A stretch of 16,098 nucleotides of DNA from Deltaproteobacteria bacterium (lineage in GTDB: Bacteria > Desulfobacterota > Anaeroferrophillalia > Anaeroferrophillales > Tharpellaceae), in NCBI GenBank assembly GCA_030640695.1, contig DAOWIX010000069.1, positions 1 to 16,098 of the forward strand, written 5' to 3'. Positions 7,097 to 13,980 of this stretch are shown here, in pieces. Numbering within the stretch: position 1 is the stretch's first letter; each line of letters starts with the position of its first letter. A program made the translations under genes and the position numbers. The notes under the pieces are model-generated. The model was not told the origin of the DNA, did not search any database, and saw only the letters and a program-made list of their open reading frames with translations.

Positions 7097-7792
7097 ATGT
7101 TAAAAAAAGATTTAATGATGCGCAACCCCTTGCGGGCCGTTAGTGACGAAAATGGTTACATTCTACCTGAAGGTGGTTTAGGCACTGTTGTTGCCCGGGC
7201 CGGAGTTGGCAAAACCGCCCTGCTGGTGCAGCTCTCCTTGAATTCACTTCTTAAAGGCGACAAGGCCCTTCATATCAGCCTCGGAGATCCGGTCAGAAAA
7301 GTTAGCCTCTGGTATAAAGAGGTCTTCAACAATATTGGCATACAGTATCAGATCGAAAAAATCGACGACCTCTGGAATGAACTGTTACCCCAGCGTTTTA
7401 TTATGACCTTCAACATCGATGGTTTCAGCGTCCCCCGTCTTGATGAGCGCCTGACCGAACTCGCAGATCAGAATATTTTCATTCCCCAGATGATCCTGGT
7501 TGACGGCCTACCTTTTAATAAGGATATGAAACGGGCCGATCTGCAAGCCTTAAAAAAGCTTTCCGAAAAATTCAACTCACACATCTGGTTTACTGTCCGC
7601 AGCCACAGACACGAAGAACCTGACAGTGATGGAATGCCGATTCAGATTGCTGAGTTCGCCGACCTTCTTGATGTCGTCATTAAACTTGAACCACAAGAGA
7701 GTGATATCAAACTCAATGTTTTAAAGGGTAGTGGCTCCATCTCATCGCAAAATCTTTCACTCGACCCGGCGACTATGCTGATCAAGGAGTAA
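7097..7792 (+). CDS. RecA-fold ATPase of unknown function
   Basis: This 231-aa soluble protein starts at the ATG at 7097, preceded by AGAGAGGAAC (7080-7089). An earlier in-frame ATG at 7040 overlaps the fusA stop (TAATG) but has no ribosome site within normal reach. The Walker A motif is ARAGVGKT (33-40) and the Walker B motif MILVDG (132-137, Asp at 136). The strand-then-RSHRHEE (168-174) region resembles the sensor part of RecA/KaiC-like proteins. No signal peptide or membrane segment is seen. I believe similar proteins beginning 'RNPLR' are conserved in deltaproteobacteria without an assigned role. It lies 56 nt after fusA and shares the terminator at 7831-7860, so the two are probably co-transcribed. 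A link to translation is inference. Confidence 0.8.
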   Translation: MLKKDLMMRNPLRAVSDENGYILPEGGLGTVVARAGVGKTALLVQLSLNSLLKGDKALHISLGDPVRKVSLWYKEVFNNIGIQYQIEKIDDLWNELLPQRFIMTFNIDGFSVPRLDERLTELADQNIFIPQMILVDGLPFNKDMKRADLQALKKLSEKFNSHIWFTVRSHRHEEPDSDGMPIQIAEFADLLDVVIKLEPQESDIKLNVLKGSGSISSQNLSLDPATMLIKE

Positions 7793-7830
7793 TAACCTTC
7801 AGAAGCCAATTTGAAAGTTGTTTTCACCCC

Positions 7831-7860
7831 AAAAAAGACGGATTTATCTCCGTCTTTTTT
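7831..7860 (+). terminator. Strong terminator after fusA-ATPase unit
   Basis: A perfect 12-bp stem AAAAAAGACGGA/TCCGTCTTTTTT (7831-7842 and 7849-7860) has a 6-nt loop and a run of six Ts. The A-run on the other side makes it symmetric, so it could end transcription from either direction. It separates this unit from the CBS gene. Confidence 0.9.
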
Positions 7861-7994
7861 GCGTTATAAGCCCCCCTCCAACTATAGCAGATTCTTCGAT
7901 TGACGATTTTCCTTGAACTCAAGCCCGAAATATGACAGATTTGATTACAGCACGAAACCAAAAACCACGCTTTCTAAAATCTGGAGTTATCATC

Positions 7995-8447
7995 ATGAAA
8001 TGCGTCGCCGACATCATGACCCGAGATATATTCCCCTTAAAATCCAATCAAACCCTCAATGTTGTACGCTTATTGATGCGCACGGTACATGTCCGCCATG
8101 TCCCGATTCTGGATGAAGAAGAGCTGTTTGTCGGCCTCTTAAGCCATCGAGACCTCTTGGCCTACTCCATTTCAAAACTGGCCGACATTGACCCCCTGGC
8201 CCAAAGCGAAGTTGATCGCCATATCCCGATCAAGGATGTCATGCGCACCGAGATTGCCACGACAACCGCCGCCACAGATCTAAAAAAAGCCATTTCCAGC
8301 ATGTTGGAGAATAAATTCGGCTGTCTCCCGGTGATTGATGACAAAGGTTACCTGGTCGGCATCATCACCGATGAAGACATCATCAGACTGACAATCAGAC
8401 TGCTGGAAAAACTTGAAGAACCAAAACTGGCTCCAGTAGTAAATTAA
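7995..8447 (+). CDS. Tandem CBS-domain protein
   Basis: This 150-aa protein consists of two CBS motifs and a short tail. CBS 1 runs about 3-60 (VADIMTRDIFPL, then VRHVPILDEEELFVGLLSHRDLL). CBS 2 runs about 75-135 (IKDVMRTEI, FGCLPVIDDKGYLVGIITDEDIIRL). CBS pairs form a Bateman module that binds adenine nucleotides (AMP, ATP, SAM or NADH) and usually signals energy state to a partner. No effector domain is attached, so it is a stand-alone module whose partner is unknown. I chose ATG 7995 (CTGGAG 9 nt upstream) over 7932, because the 21 extra residues do not resemble a CBS start and lack a ribosome site. Confidence 0.85.
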   Translation: MKCVADIMTRDIFPLKSNQTLNVVRLLMRTVHVRHVPILDEEELFVGLLSHRDLLAYSISKLADIDPLAQSEVDRHIPIKDVMRTEIATTTAATDLKKAISSMLENKFGCLPVIDDKGYLVGIITDEDIIRLTIRLLEKLEEPKLAPVVN

Positions 8448-8474
8448 CGCAGACGTTGTCCGCAAGTAAGGGCT

Positions 8475-8522
8475 CTTTTCAGAACATTTTCTTATTAACA
8501 AATAAGAAAATGTTCTGAAAAG
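8475..8522. repeat. Perfect palindrome with 22-bp arms
   Basis: The arms 8475-8496 and 8501-8522 are exact reverse complements around a 4-nt loop (AACA). Two further pairs (8472-8473 with 8523-8524) form across a bulged T. The stem is AT-rich and is not followed by a T-run, so it does not look like a standard terminator. It lies between the CBS gene and the promoter of the next gene. It could be an operator, a degenerate terminator, or a hairpin-type mobile remnant. No target duplication was found beside it. Confidence 0.75.
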
Positions 8523-8553
8523 GCACTAATAAAAGGGAGAATCGCAGGAGGGA

Positions 8554-8582
8554 TTGACAAACAAGTTTACGATTAATAGATT
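8554..8582 (+). promoter_or_regulatory. Sigma-70 promoter of the BI-1 gene
   Basis: A perfect -35 TTGACA (8554-8559) and a -10 TAGATT (8577-8582, 4 of 6 consensus bases) are separated by exactly 17 nt. Transcription would start near 8589, giving a leader of about 60 nt before the ATG at 8649. Confidence 0.65.
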
Positions 8583-8648
8583 GACCCTTATGACCTGTGC
8601 AAAAATCAAGCAAATAATTTTTAAATCCATAAAAGTCTGGAGAGTTCT

Positions 8649-9335
8649 ATGCAAACTGTAAGTATGCAAAGTAACAGAGAGGTCGCCGCCGTCAATGAGT
8701 TTATCTACAGTGTCTACAACTGGATGGCCGTCGGTCTGGCATTGACCGGATTTGTTGCCTATTTCGTAGCCAACAGCGAAACTATGATGGGGATTATCTT
8801 CGGCAATAAACTGATCTTTTACGGACTGATCTTCGCTGAGTTGGGACTGGTTTTCACACTTGCTGCAAGAATCGAAAAACTGCAGAGGAGTACGGCTGTA
8901 GCCATGTACATCCTCTATGCAATCTTGAACGGCGCTACCCTGTCGACAATTTTCATGCTCTACTCTCGCTCAACCATAACCTCAACCTTCTTTATCTGCT
9001 CCGGCACCTTCATTGTCTGTAGTGCCTACGGCATGCTGACCAAGCGTGACCTGACTTCGATGGGAAGTTTCCTCTTTATGGGACTGGTAGGAATTATCAT
9101 CGCCTCGGTTGTCAACATGTTTGTCCAAAGTTCACAGATGAGTATGATGATCAGCTATATCGGAGTTCTGGTCTTTGTCGGTTTGACCGTCTACGACACC
9201 CAAAAACTGAAACACCTGGCTCACTCGCAAGGTGCAAACGGCAAAGGTGCCATCATGGGTGCCTTAACCCTCTATCTTGACTTCATCAATCTCTTTTTGA
9301 TGATGCTACGCATCTTCGGCGGCGGCCGGGATTAA
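8649..9335 (+). CDS. Bax inhibitor-1 / YetJ-YccA family membrane protein
   Basis: This 228-aa inner-membrane protein has about seven hydrophobic segments and the family signature (TMBIM/UPF0005, PF01027). Diagnostic pieces are the N-terminal VNEFIYSVYNWMAVGLALTG, the late VYDTQKLKH and LYLDFINLFLMMLRIFGG. The Asp of YDTQ and the Asp of LYLDFIN correspond to the di-aspartyl pH/calcium sensor described for B. subtilis YetJ. The family covers calcium-leak channels and, in E. coli, YccA, an inhibitor of the FtsH protease. Which role applies here cannot be told from sequence. GGAG lies 6 nt before the ATG. It has its own promoter and converges on queC with only 52 nt between the stops. Confidence 0.9.
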   Translation: MQTVSMQSNREVAAVNEFIYSVYNWMAVGLALTGFVAYFVANSETMMGIIFGNKLIFYGLIFAELGLVFTLAARIEKLQRSTAVAMYILYAILNGATLSTIFMLYSRSTITSTFFICSGTFIVCSAYGMLTKRDLTSMGSFLFMGLVGIIIASVVNMFVQSSQMSMMISYIGVLVFVGLTVYDTQKLKHLAHSQGANGKGAIMGALTLYLDFINLFLMMLRIFGGGRD

Positions 9336-9387
9336 TAGAAGTGGGCGGGAACAGTCTCGACGCGGGGACATGCCTCCAGACCGGGCC

Positions 9388-10089
9388 TTAGCCCGTGGCG
9401 GACTGAGCCGGGTCTTCCAGGGCCGCCTCGCGAAAAGCATTTTCGCGCAGGCGGCAGCTGTCACATAAACCACATGGCCTGCCCTCCTGATCTGGATCGT
9501 AACAACTTATAGTCATGCCGTAATCAACCCCCAAACTAATACCCCACCTGATAATTTCACTTTTCTTAAGCTTCATCAAGGGGGCCTGCAGGCGAAAACA
9601 GTCGGGGTCTTTAACACCTTCACGGGTGCCCAGATTAATCGAGCACTGCATGGCTTCCAGGTATTCCGGTCGGCAATCGGGATACCCGCTATAATCTAAG
9701 GCATTGACCCCGATAAAAATATCACGAGCCCCAACCACCTCCGCCCAGGAAGCCGCATAGGAGAGAAAGATAGTATTACGAGCTGGAACATAAGTAACCG
9801 GAATAACATCTTCTGCGCCCAAACCCACGCCATCTTTAGGAACCTCTAGAGCCCTGTCAGTTAAAGCTGAACCCCCAATCAGACCCATATCAAGGTTAAG
9901 TACAAGATGCTTTACGGCACCAAAGAATGCGGCAAGATGCCGAGACTTATCAACCTCAACCTCCTGCCGTTGGCCATAGCGAAAACTCAAACAGTAGAGA
10001 GCAAAACCCTGATCCTTAGCGATTGCGGCAACCGTCGCCGAATCGAGTCCCCCACTCAAGAGAACAACTGCTTTTTTTTCATCACTCAT
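9388..10089 (-). CDS. queC: 7-cyano-7-deazaguanine (preQ0) synthase QueC
   Basis: QueC converts 7-carboxy-7-deazaguanine to preQ0 using ATP and ammonia, in queuosine synthesis. With the ATG at 10089 the protein has 233 residues, the usual size. The PP-loop motif is SGGLDS (12-17). The zinc-binding cysteines are at 196, 206, 209 and 212 (CYDPDQEGRPCGLCDSC). YVPARNT and GVNALDYSGYPDCR are family blocks. A GTG three bases upstream (10092) is the alternative start. The start lies inside a 7-bp tandem repeat, with no clear Shine-Dalgarno, so translation may depend on coupling to queE, which ends 24 nt upstream. It is the last gene of the - strand run. Confidence 0.93.
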   Translation of the reverse strand: MSDEKKAVVLLSGGLDSATVAAIAKDQGFALYCLSFRYGQRQEVEVDKSRHLAAFFGAVKHLVLNLDMGLIGGSALTDRALEVPKDGVGLGAEDVIPVTYVPARNTIFLSYAASWAEVVGARDIFIGVNALDYSGYPDCRPEYLEAMQCSINLGTREGVKDPDCFRLQAPLMKLKKSEIIRWGISLGVDYGMTISCYDPDQEGRPCGLCDSCRLRENAFREAALEDPAQSATG

Positions 10090-10105
10090 CACTCATCACT
10101 CATCA
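10078..10105 (-). repeat. Heptanucleotide tandem repeat at the queC start
   Basis: On the coding (-) strand the unit TGATGAG occurs three times exactly and a fourth time as TGATGAA. Each unit carries an ATG and a TGA in shifted frames. Two ATGs near the 5' end open only a mini-frame MMSDE-stop, which repeats the QueC N-terminus. The unit length is not divisible by three, so gain or loss of units moves these signals relative to the gene. Confidence 0.85.
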
Positions 10106-10113
10106 TTTAAAAA

Positions 10114-10761
10114 TTATCGTCCCCGATCGCAATCCGGCCACAACAACGTATGCAACTGAAGCTGGAGACGGGCTTGAACTTTATGTTTAAGTATCAGTTC
10201 AGCCAGAACAGCAGGCTTGAAAGAGGCGACTACGGGACTGAAAATAATCTCTTTGCATTGTAATTGAAGCAGATGCTGTTTAATAAAATCGAGGCTCCAG
10301 AAAAAATCGGCCTCGTCAACCAGAACAAATTTTATTTGATGGTGGGATTGAAGAAGGGAGAGGTTGGGTAAGTAAAAACTCTCCGCCATGCCGCTGCCTG
10401 GAGTTTTGACATCGACAATCAGATGGGCGCGAATATCAACCGGGGAAATATCTTGCGAGCCATTAGTCTCGACCAGAACTGTACAGTCAAGATCCAACAA
10501 TGAACGAATAAGTTCTGGAGTATCCGGTTGCAGAAGAGGCTCGCCTCCGGTCAATTCAACCAGTGTAACCCGGTAACTTGAAACCCGGTCAATGATCTCC
10601 GGAATGGAGACTTTTTCACCAGCCGATTCATGGCGGGCATATCCGGTGTCACAATAGCCACAATCAAGATTGCAACCAGCCAAACGCACAAAAACACAGG
10701 GGAGTCCAACGAACGTGGACTCCCCCTGAAGACTACAAAATATTTCGCTCAGACTGAGCAT
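10114..10761 (-). CDS. queE: 7-carboxy-7-deazaguanine synthase QueE (radical SAM)
   Basis: QueE rearranges 6-carboxytetrahydropterin to 7-carboxy-7-deazaguanine, the step before QueC. The protein is 215 aa long. The radical-SAM cluster motif C-x3-C-x2-C is at residues 30, 34 and 37 (CNLDCGYCDT). N-terminal EIFCSLQGES and the SAM-binding ELTGGEPLLQ are hallmark QueE blocks. VETNGSQ and IVDVKTPGSG follow as in the family. It begins 4 nt after the secF stop, with AGGA in the gap, so it is co-transcribed with secDF. The C-terminal HTLLWPDCDRGR replaces the more usual QxHK-x-W ending but keeps the tryptophan. Confidence 0.93.
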   Translation of the reverse strand: MLSLSEIFCSLQGESTFVGLPCVFVRLAGCNLDCGYCDTGYARHESAGEKVSIPEIIDRVSSYRVTLVELTGGEPLLQPDTPELIRSLLDLDCTVLVETNGSQDISPVDIRAHLIVDVKTPGSGMAESFYLPNLSLLQSHHQIKFVLVDEADFFWSLDFIKQHLLQLQCKEIIFSPVVASFKPAVLAELILKHKVQARLQLQLHTLLWPDCDRGR

Positions 10762-10765
10762 GATC

Positions 10766-11668
10766 CTATTTCTTTTTCGGCTGCATCGCGATCACCACGG
10801 GACTGGCAATAAAGATCGACGAATAGGTACCCACCATAACACCCACGATCATGGCAAAAGCAAAATCATGAATCACGCCACCGCCAAGAAAAAAGAGACT
10901 TATCAGAACCAGCATGGTAGTCAACGAGGTTAAGACAGTCCGGCTGATAGTCTGGTTAATTGAACGATTTACAATATCGACAAAAACAGACTTACCGGAG
11001 CCCTTCATATTTTCACGAATCCGGTCATAGACAACAATTGTGTCATTCAGGGAGTAACCAACTATGGCCAGAAGAGCAGCGATAATCGGCAAAGAAAACT
11101 CCTTATTTAGAAGAGCGAAGACCCCGACTGTAATCATGACATCATGTGCCAGGGCAGCGATCGCTCCCAGAGCAAAACGAAATTCAAAACGCAAGGTAAT
11201 ATAGATCAGGATACCGATCATAGCATAAATAATCGCCAGCATTCCTTGGCGCCGCAGATCCTTACCAACCTTGGGACCAACCATCTCCACCCGCCGGATA
11301 TCGACATTTTCAGCGCCAAATTCCTGGTCAAGTACGGTCTTGATCTCATCCGAAAGACCAACCAGATCAGATTTGGACTTCTCCACACGAATCAGAAATT
11401 CATGGGCTTCTTCGCCTTCAAACTGCTGAATTGAAGCCTCTCCCATACCGATACCAGCTAAGACCTGACGTATATCATCGGATTCAACAGCCTTGGCGAA
11501 ACGAACCTGAACCATAGTCCCGCCCGCAAAATCGATCCCGTAATTAAGGCCACCGCGAACCAGTAATGCGGCAATTCCAACAAGGATGGCAATTGCGGAA
11601 ATCATCATAAAAAGACGACGTTTGCCGATAAAATCGACATTCATCTTATCTGAGTTAAAAAACTGCAT
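10766..11668 (-). CDS. secF: Protein translocase subunit SecF
   Basis: This 300-aa inner-membrane protein has six predicted segments. It is the partner of SecD in the proton-driven complex that pulls exported proteins out of the SecYEG channel. Family marks are an N-terminal helix after GKRRL, GLNYGIDFAGGTMVQVRF (about 39-56), VGPKVGKDLRRQG, and the membrane block SLNDTIVVYDRIRE with NRSINQTISRTVLTS. GGAG precedes the ATG at 11668. It lies 20 nt after secD and 4 nt before queE. Length and motifs are normal and nothing appears truncated. Confidence 0.95.
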   Translation of the reverse strand: MQFFNSDKMNVDFIGKRRLFMMISAIAILVGIAALLVRGGLNYGIDFAGGTMVQVRFAKAVESDDIRQVLAGIGMGEASIQQFEGEEAHEFLIRVEKSKSDLVGLSDEIKTVLDQEFGAENVDIRRVEMVGPKVGKDLRRQGMLAIIYAMIGILIYITLRFEFRFALGAIAALAHDVMITVGVFALLNKEFSLPIIAALLAIVGYSLNDTIVVYDRIRENMKGSGKSVFVDIVNRSINQTISRTVLTSLTTMLVLISLFFLGGGVIHDFAFAMIVGVMVGTYSSIFIASPVVIAMQPKKK

Positions 11669-11688
11669 ATAGTGACTCTCCAGGATTA

Positions 11689-13281
11689 TTAAATACTAAG
11701 TTTTTTCAAAGGGCGCCGCTCGGCTACCATATCAAATACCAGGCGGGTGACAAATATCGCCGTATAGAGGCTCGAAATAATCCCCAAAGAGAGGGTTACC
11801 GCAAAACCTTTAATCGGACCGGTACCATACTGATAGAGAACAATGGCAGCAATAAGAGTCGTAATATTGGCATCCATAATCGTCAGAAAAGCTTTACCGT
11901 AACCACTGTCAAGGCCGGCCCGCGGAGTTTTACCAAACCGCAACTCTTCCCTTATACGCTCAAAAATCAGAACATTGGCGTCAACCGCCATACCGATAGT
12001 TAAAACGATACCGGCAATCCCCGGCAAAGTCAGCGTGGCCTGGGCCAGAGCCAGGATACTCATGATAAAGAGTAGATTTAAAACCAGTGCCAGATTCGCC
12101 ACCAGCCCACTCAGGCGATAGTAGACCACCATGAAGACGACAACCAGAAGAAAACCGACAACCATTGAGATGAAACCGTTACGAATCGAATCTCGCCCTA
12201 AAGAGGGTCCGACGGTTCGTTGTTCAAGGATCTTAATCGGTGCCGGCAAGGCCCCAGCTCTCAAAACGATCGCCAGATCATGCGCCTCTTTGGCCGTAAA
12301 GCGACCACTAACTTGAGCCTGCCCCCCGGAGATTTGTTCCTGAATTACTGGTGCAGAGTAGACGTTATTATCGAGGATAATAGCCAGGCGACGCTTGACA
12401 CTGGCAGCCGTAATCTGGTCGAAAAGTTTAGCCCCTTGGGAGTTAAATTCGAGAGAGACGTAAGGCTCGCCAAACTGACTGTTAAAACGAACATTGGCAT
12501 TGGCGATATACTCACCCGTCATCAGGCTCTTCTTTTCAAGAACATAGGGACGTTTGCTGATAATAGCGTTGGTTTCCGGATCACGAGTCTGCTCATAGAG
12601 GACTTCTAGGTTATCGCCAAGTTCAGCGACACTGATTTTGGCCGGATCAAACTGGTCATTAACCAACTTAAACTCTAAAAGGGCGGTCTTACCAATCAAA
12701 TCGATCGCCCGGCGGGTATCTTTAACGCCTGGCAATTGCACTAAAATCCGGTTATTGGCCTGAACCCGAATCTCCGGCTCAGCAACCCCGAATTGGTCAA
12801 TCCGGTTACGCATAGTTTCGACGGCTTGGTCGAGAGCCAATTTTTCAATTCTCTGCTGATCTTTTTCACTCACCAGATAGACAACAGTCGAGCCTTGGGT
12901 TGACATATGATTCCAAGCCGGAACCCGCTCTTCAAGAAAGGTCTGCAGACGTTCGAGCTCGCTCGCATCTTCAAGTACAAATTTTATGGTACCGGTGTTA
13001 CCCTGGGTAACCTCAGAGACCTTAATCTTCTCTTCGAGCAACATGCGTTTGACACTGGCGGTCATCCGATCGGTCGATGCGTGCATCGCTTTTTCGACAT
13101 CAACCTCCATAAGAAGATGAATTCCACCCTGTAGATCAAGGCCTAAATGAATTTTTTCAGTTGGGAATATCTTTCCCCACCAGTCAGGCACCGTGCCACC
13201 CATAGTTGGAAAAAGATATATCAGGGCCAAAACGATAGTTGCCAAGACAATCGCGAGCCGCAGTTTAACACTTTTAATCAT
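11689..13281 (-). CDS. secD: Protein translocase subunit SecD
   Basis: This 530-aa inner-membrane protein is the first half of the SecDF pump. An N-terminal helix (LAIVLATIVLALIYLFP) is followed by HLGLDLQGGIHLLMEVD (about 45-61), the large periplasmic P1 domain, and five C-terminal helices. The C-terminal part holds LPGIAGIVLTIGMAVDANVLIFERIREE; the Asp in AVDANV is the residue linked to proton transport. A translated GLVANLALVLNL block is also typical. The start at 13281 has CGAGGAT upstream at about 10-nt spacing. It is separated from yajC by 144 nt containing two hairpins. Confidence 0.95.
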   Translation of the reverse strand: MIKSVKLRLAIVLATIVLALIYLFPTMGGTVPDWWGKIFPTEKIHLGLDLQGGIHLLMEVDVEKAMHASTDRMTASVKRMLLEEKIKVSEVTQGNTGTIKFVLEDASELERLQTFLEERVPAWNHMSTQGSTVVYLVSEKDQQRIEKLALDQAVETMRNRIDQFGVAEPEIRVQANNRILVQLPGVKDTRRAIDLIGKTALLEFKLVNDQFDPAKISVAELGDNLEVLYEQTRDPETNAIISKRPYVLEKKSLMTGEYIANANVRFNSQFGEPYVSLEFNSQGAKLFDQITAASVKRRLAIILDNNVYSAPVIQEQISGGQAQVSGRFTAKEAHDLAIVLRAGALPAPIKILEQRTVGPSLGRDSIRNGFISMVVGFLLVVVFMVVYYRLSGLVANLALVLNLLFIMSILALAQATLTLPGIAGIVLTIGMAVDANVLIFERIREELRFGKTPRAGLDSGYGKAFLTIMDANITTLIAAIVLYQYGTGPIKGFAVTLSLGIISSLYTAIFVTRLVFDMVAERRPLKKLSI

Positions 13282-13425
13282 CAGTTGAAATCCTCGTGCT
13301 TATTAAGCTTCAGGGTAAATTTTCTGTAGCGCGATTACCCTCGGTGAGAAAAAGCCTTCTCTTGCCCACCATTTAAAATATATCAAAAGAGTTCACCACA
13401 TTCCAGGCCTCGGAACCAAAGGCTA
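13282..13425 (-). other. yajC-secD spacer with two hairpins
   Basis: This 144-nt gap is long for this operon. It holds GGGTAA (13313-13318) / TTACCC (13335-13340) and a GAGAA/TTCTC hairpin with a 6-nt loop (13346-13350 and 13357-13361), flanked by GGTG/CACC. No T-run follows on the - strand, so these are not clear terminators. They may be RNA-processing or translational-control elements ahead of secD. Confidence 0.35.
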
Positions 13426-13752
13426 TCAGCTATCGACCTTTTTAACCGACGTAATCTGTCCGCGAGAGACCTTGATTCTCACTTTTTCGGCCACTTCAAT
13501 AGTAACAACGGTATCGGCAACATTCGTAATTCGCCCCATGATACCGCCCGCCGTTATAATGTCATCACCCCGCTTAAGACCAGCCATCAACGCCTTATGC
13601 TCCTTTTGCTTTTTCTGTTGCGGCCGGATCAGAAGAAAGTAGAAGATAACGAACATTAAAATCAAAGGGATAAAAGTCTTGAACCCTTCCATGCCACCGG
13701 CAACACCTTCTACTCCACCAAACTGACCCATTGCAAATGCTACACCTAACAT
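13426..13752 (-). CDS. yajC: Sec translocase accessory subunit YajC
   Basis: This 108-aa protein has the typical YajC size. A Gly/Met-rich N-terminus precedes a single membrane helix (about 25-43, FIPLILMFVIFYFLLI). The signature RPQQKKQKEHK and a small beta-rich cytoplasmic domain (GDDIITAGGIMGRI, then VRIKVSRGQITSVKK) follow. It associates with SecD-SecF at the SecYEG channel. ATG 13752 was chosen because AAGGAG lies 7 nt upstream. An in-frame start at 13803 would add 17 residues without a ribosome site. A mobile element is inserted about 60 nt upstream of this start, between tgt and yajC. Confidence 0.93.
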   Translation of the reverse strand: MLGVAFAMGQFGGVEGVAGGMEGFKTFIPLILMFVIFYFLLIRPQQKKQKEHKALMAGLKRGDDIITAGGIMGRITNVADTVVTIEVAEKVRIKVSRGQITSVKKVDS

Positions 13753-13804
13753 AGATTTCTCCTTCTCGATATTATAAGTTAAAATTATAAGATTAAAAAT
13801 CAAA

Positions 13805-13812
13805 CATTTATC
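13805..13812. repeat. Left target-site duplication of the MITE
   Basis: CATTTATC directly abuts the left end of the element and recurs exactly at 13941-13948, abutting the right end. Confidence 0.85.
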
Positions 13813-13940
13813 GTAACTATTCAGCCAACCCGCAAATTCTGGGTAGACAATCCAGATTTCCTTCGGAGAATCAGGTTATGTCCCCAGAATTTGCTAAAAT
13901 ATCAATATTTGACACTTTTTTACTTACGCTGAATAGTTAC
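13813..13940. mobile_element. 128-bp MITE-like element, probably IS66-type
   Basis: The ends are perfect 13-bp inverted repeats, GTAACTATTCAGC (13813-13825) and its complement (13928-13940). A second inverted pair GCAAATTCTGGG (13832-13843) / CCCAGAATTTGC (13883-13894) and an imperfect inner stem with a CTTCGG tip make the whole element a nested palindrome; the right half has about 27 extra AT-rich bases. An exact 8-bp direct repeat flanks it. There is no coding capacity. Ends starting GTAA together with 8-bp duplications are known features of the IS66 family, so it is best read as a non-autonomous derivative moved in trans. The intact duplication implies a fairly recent insertion. Confidence 0.85.
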
Positions 13941-13948
13941 CATTTATC
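13941..13948. repeat. Right target-site duplication of the MITE
   Basis: CATTTATC directly follows the right end of the element, matching 13805-13812 base for base. Removing the element and one copy would restore a tgt-yajC spacer about 136 nt shorter. Confidence 0.85.
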
Positions 13949-13980
13949 ACAAACAGACCTGACAGAAGCGGAATCAGTTT

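Noticed and set aside
9382..9395. A CGGGC/GCCCG hairpin as the queC terminator
   Set aside because: It has only 5 bp, overlaps the queC stop codon and has no T-run on the - strand.
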